Translations under genes and position numbers: made by a program
From: an uncultured Rhodopila sp.
GTDB lineage: Bacteria > Pseudomonadota > Alphaproteobacteria > Acetobacterales > Acetobacteraceae
DNA length: 64,000 nucleotides
Direction: 5' to 3'
Assembly: GCA_903851415.1 (NCBI GenBank)
Contig: CAINOE010000116.1
Span: 24,711 to 88,710 of the forward strand
Notes under the pieces: model-generated
Seen by the model: the letters and a program-made list of their open reading frames with translations, nothing else
Databases searched by the model: none
Told to the model about the DNA's origin: nothing
Shown: one piece after another, positions 63,316-64,000 of the stretch
Layout of the letters: every line of letters starts with the position of its first letter
How positions within the stretch are numbered: the first letter of the stretch is position 1

Positions 63316-64000
63316 ATGCTCGGCTCAATCGCTCGCGCCATATTCGGCTCCGCCAACGACCGGTCCCTGAAGGGGTACCAGAAGCGCGTGCCGCGCATCA
63401 ATGAGCTTGAACCCGAAATAAAGGCGCTGTCCGACGGTGCCCTGGCCGCCAAAACCGTCGAATTTCGCCAGCGCCTGGCGGATGGCGCCACCCTGGACGA
63501 CCTGCTGCCCGAGGCTTTCGCGGTGGTGCGGGAGGCTGCGTGGCGCACCCTGGGGCAGCGGCATTTCGACGTTCAGCTCGTCGGCGGCATGGTGCTGCAC
63601 GACGGCAAGATCTCCGAGATGAAGACCGGCGAAGGCAAGACCCTCGTCGCCACTCTGCCGGTCTACCTGAACGCGCTCGCCGGCAAGGGCGTCCACGTCG
63701 TGACGGTGAACGACTACCTGGCTCGCCGCGACGGCGAGTGGATGGGGCAGATCTACCAGTTCCTCGGCATGAGCGTCGGCGTCATCGTGCATGGCCAGGA
63801 CGAGGCCACCAAGCGGGCGCAATACAACGCCGACATCACCTACGGCACCAACAACGAATTCGGCTTCGACTATCTGCGCGACAACATGAAGTACCGGCTG
63901 GAGGACATGGTCCAGCGCGACTTCTTCTTCGCGATCGTCGACGAGGTGGACAGCATCCTGATCGACGAGGCCCGCACCCCGCTGATCATCTCCGGCCCGG
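63316..64000 (+). CDS. secA: Protein translocase ATPase SecA, N-terminal part
   Basis: The gene runs out of the window; 228 residues are visible. Nucleotide-binding motif [47 protein letters not shown] and Walker [22 protein letters not shown] are all diagnostic. Drives post-translational export through SecYEG. ATG at 63316 behind GGAAGG. Confidence 0.97.
   Translation, partial: MLGSIARAIFGSANDRSLKGYQKRVPRINELEPEIKALSDGALAAKTVEFRQRLADGATLDDLLPEAFAVVREAAWRTLGQRHFDVQLVGGMVLHDGKISEMKTGEGKTLVATLPVYLNALAGKGVHVVTVNDYLARRDGEWMGQIYQFLGMSVGVIVHGQDEATKRAQYNADITYGTNNEFGFDYLRDNMKYRLEDMVQRDFFFAIVDEVDSILIDEARTPLIISGP

Noticed and set aside
1..64000. CRISPR array, IS element, prophage
   Set aside because: No regularly spaced repeats, transposase, integrase or phage structural genes were seen.

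Overview
The window is a stretch of GC-rich bacterial chromosome. The gene content points to an alphaproteobacterium, most likely of the Acetobacteraceae/Rhodospirillales: DUF3126 and DUF3597 proteins, an ffh-rpsP-rimM-trmD-rplS block, a divergent dgt/IscA-type gene pair, glutaminyl-tRNA synthetase together with GatB, and a GMC-type dehydrogenase. The taxonomic placement is inferred from gene content only. There is no phage, IS element, CRISPR array or rRNA operon; the one RNA gene is a tRNA-Glu(CTC).

Layout. 1-14 kb: the end of a GH65 sugar phosphorylase gene, an OmpR-type regulator, GTP cyclohydrolase II, a CoA-transferase, a secreted GH5 glycosidase, a ribbon-helix-helix regulator beside a PHB-depolymerase-like esterase, a zinc metallopeptidase, a second OmpR regulator paralogous to the first, several small proteins, and a Pit phosphate transporter. 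14.5-23.4 kb: a decayed EamA transporter, glnS, PPK2, a frameshifted XRE regulator, prepilin peptidase, a GMC oxidoreductase, a Tat-exported beta-carbonic anhydrase and tRNA-Glu. 23.6-36 kb: a phosphotransacylase/DUF3141 (PHA-synthase-like) operon, a CoA-disulfide-reductase/rhodanese operon, a TPR signalling protein, a SYLF lipoprotein-like protein, a truncated patatin, argG and paiB. 36-47 kb: housekeeping genes (rplS, trmD, rimM, rpsP, ffh, polA, dgt, an IscA-like gene, gatB) and the remnant of an oxalate/formate-type antiporter.

47-50.4 kb holds the most interesting unit: a tight four-gene operon coding for a lysine 2,3-aminomutase-like radical SAM enzyme, a D-Ala-D-Ala-ligase-like ATP-grasp enzyme, a small SET-domain protein and a LysE-type exporter. 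Together these suggest manufacture, modification and export of a lysine- or beta-lysine-derived compound. I do not recognise this combination as a characterised pathway. An UgpAEB-like ABC importer without its ATPase follows.

53.6-64 kb: a cytochrome c, an outer-membrane beta-barrel protein, a NarX/NarL-like two-component pair, a TPP enzyme/acyl-CoA ligase/MFS operon that looks like a carboxylic-acid utilisation module, an aldo/keto reductase, and the first third of secA. Gene decay is visible at four places (EamA, XRE, patatin, OxlT-like). Short GTCATGGCC...GGCCATGAC hairpins and a longer related inverted repeat recur between genes.
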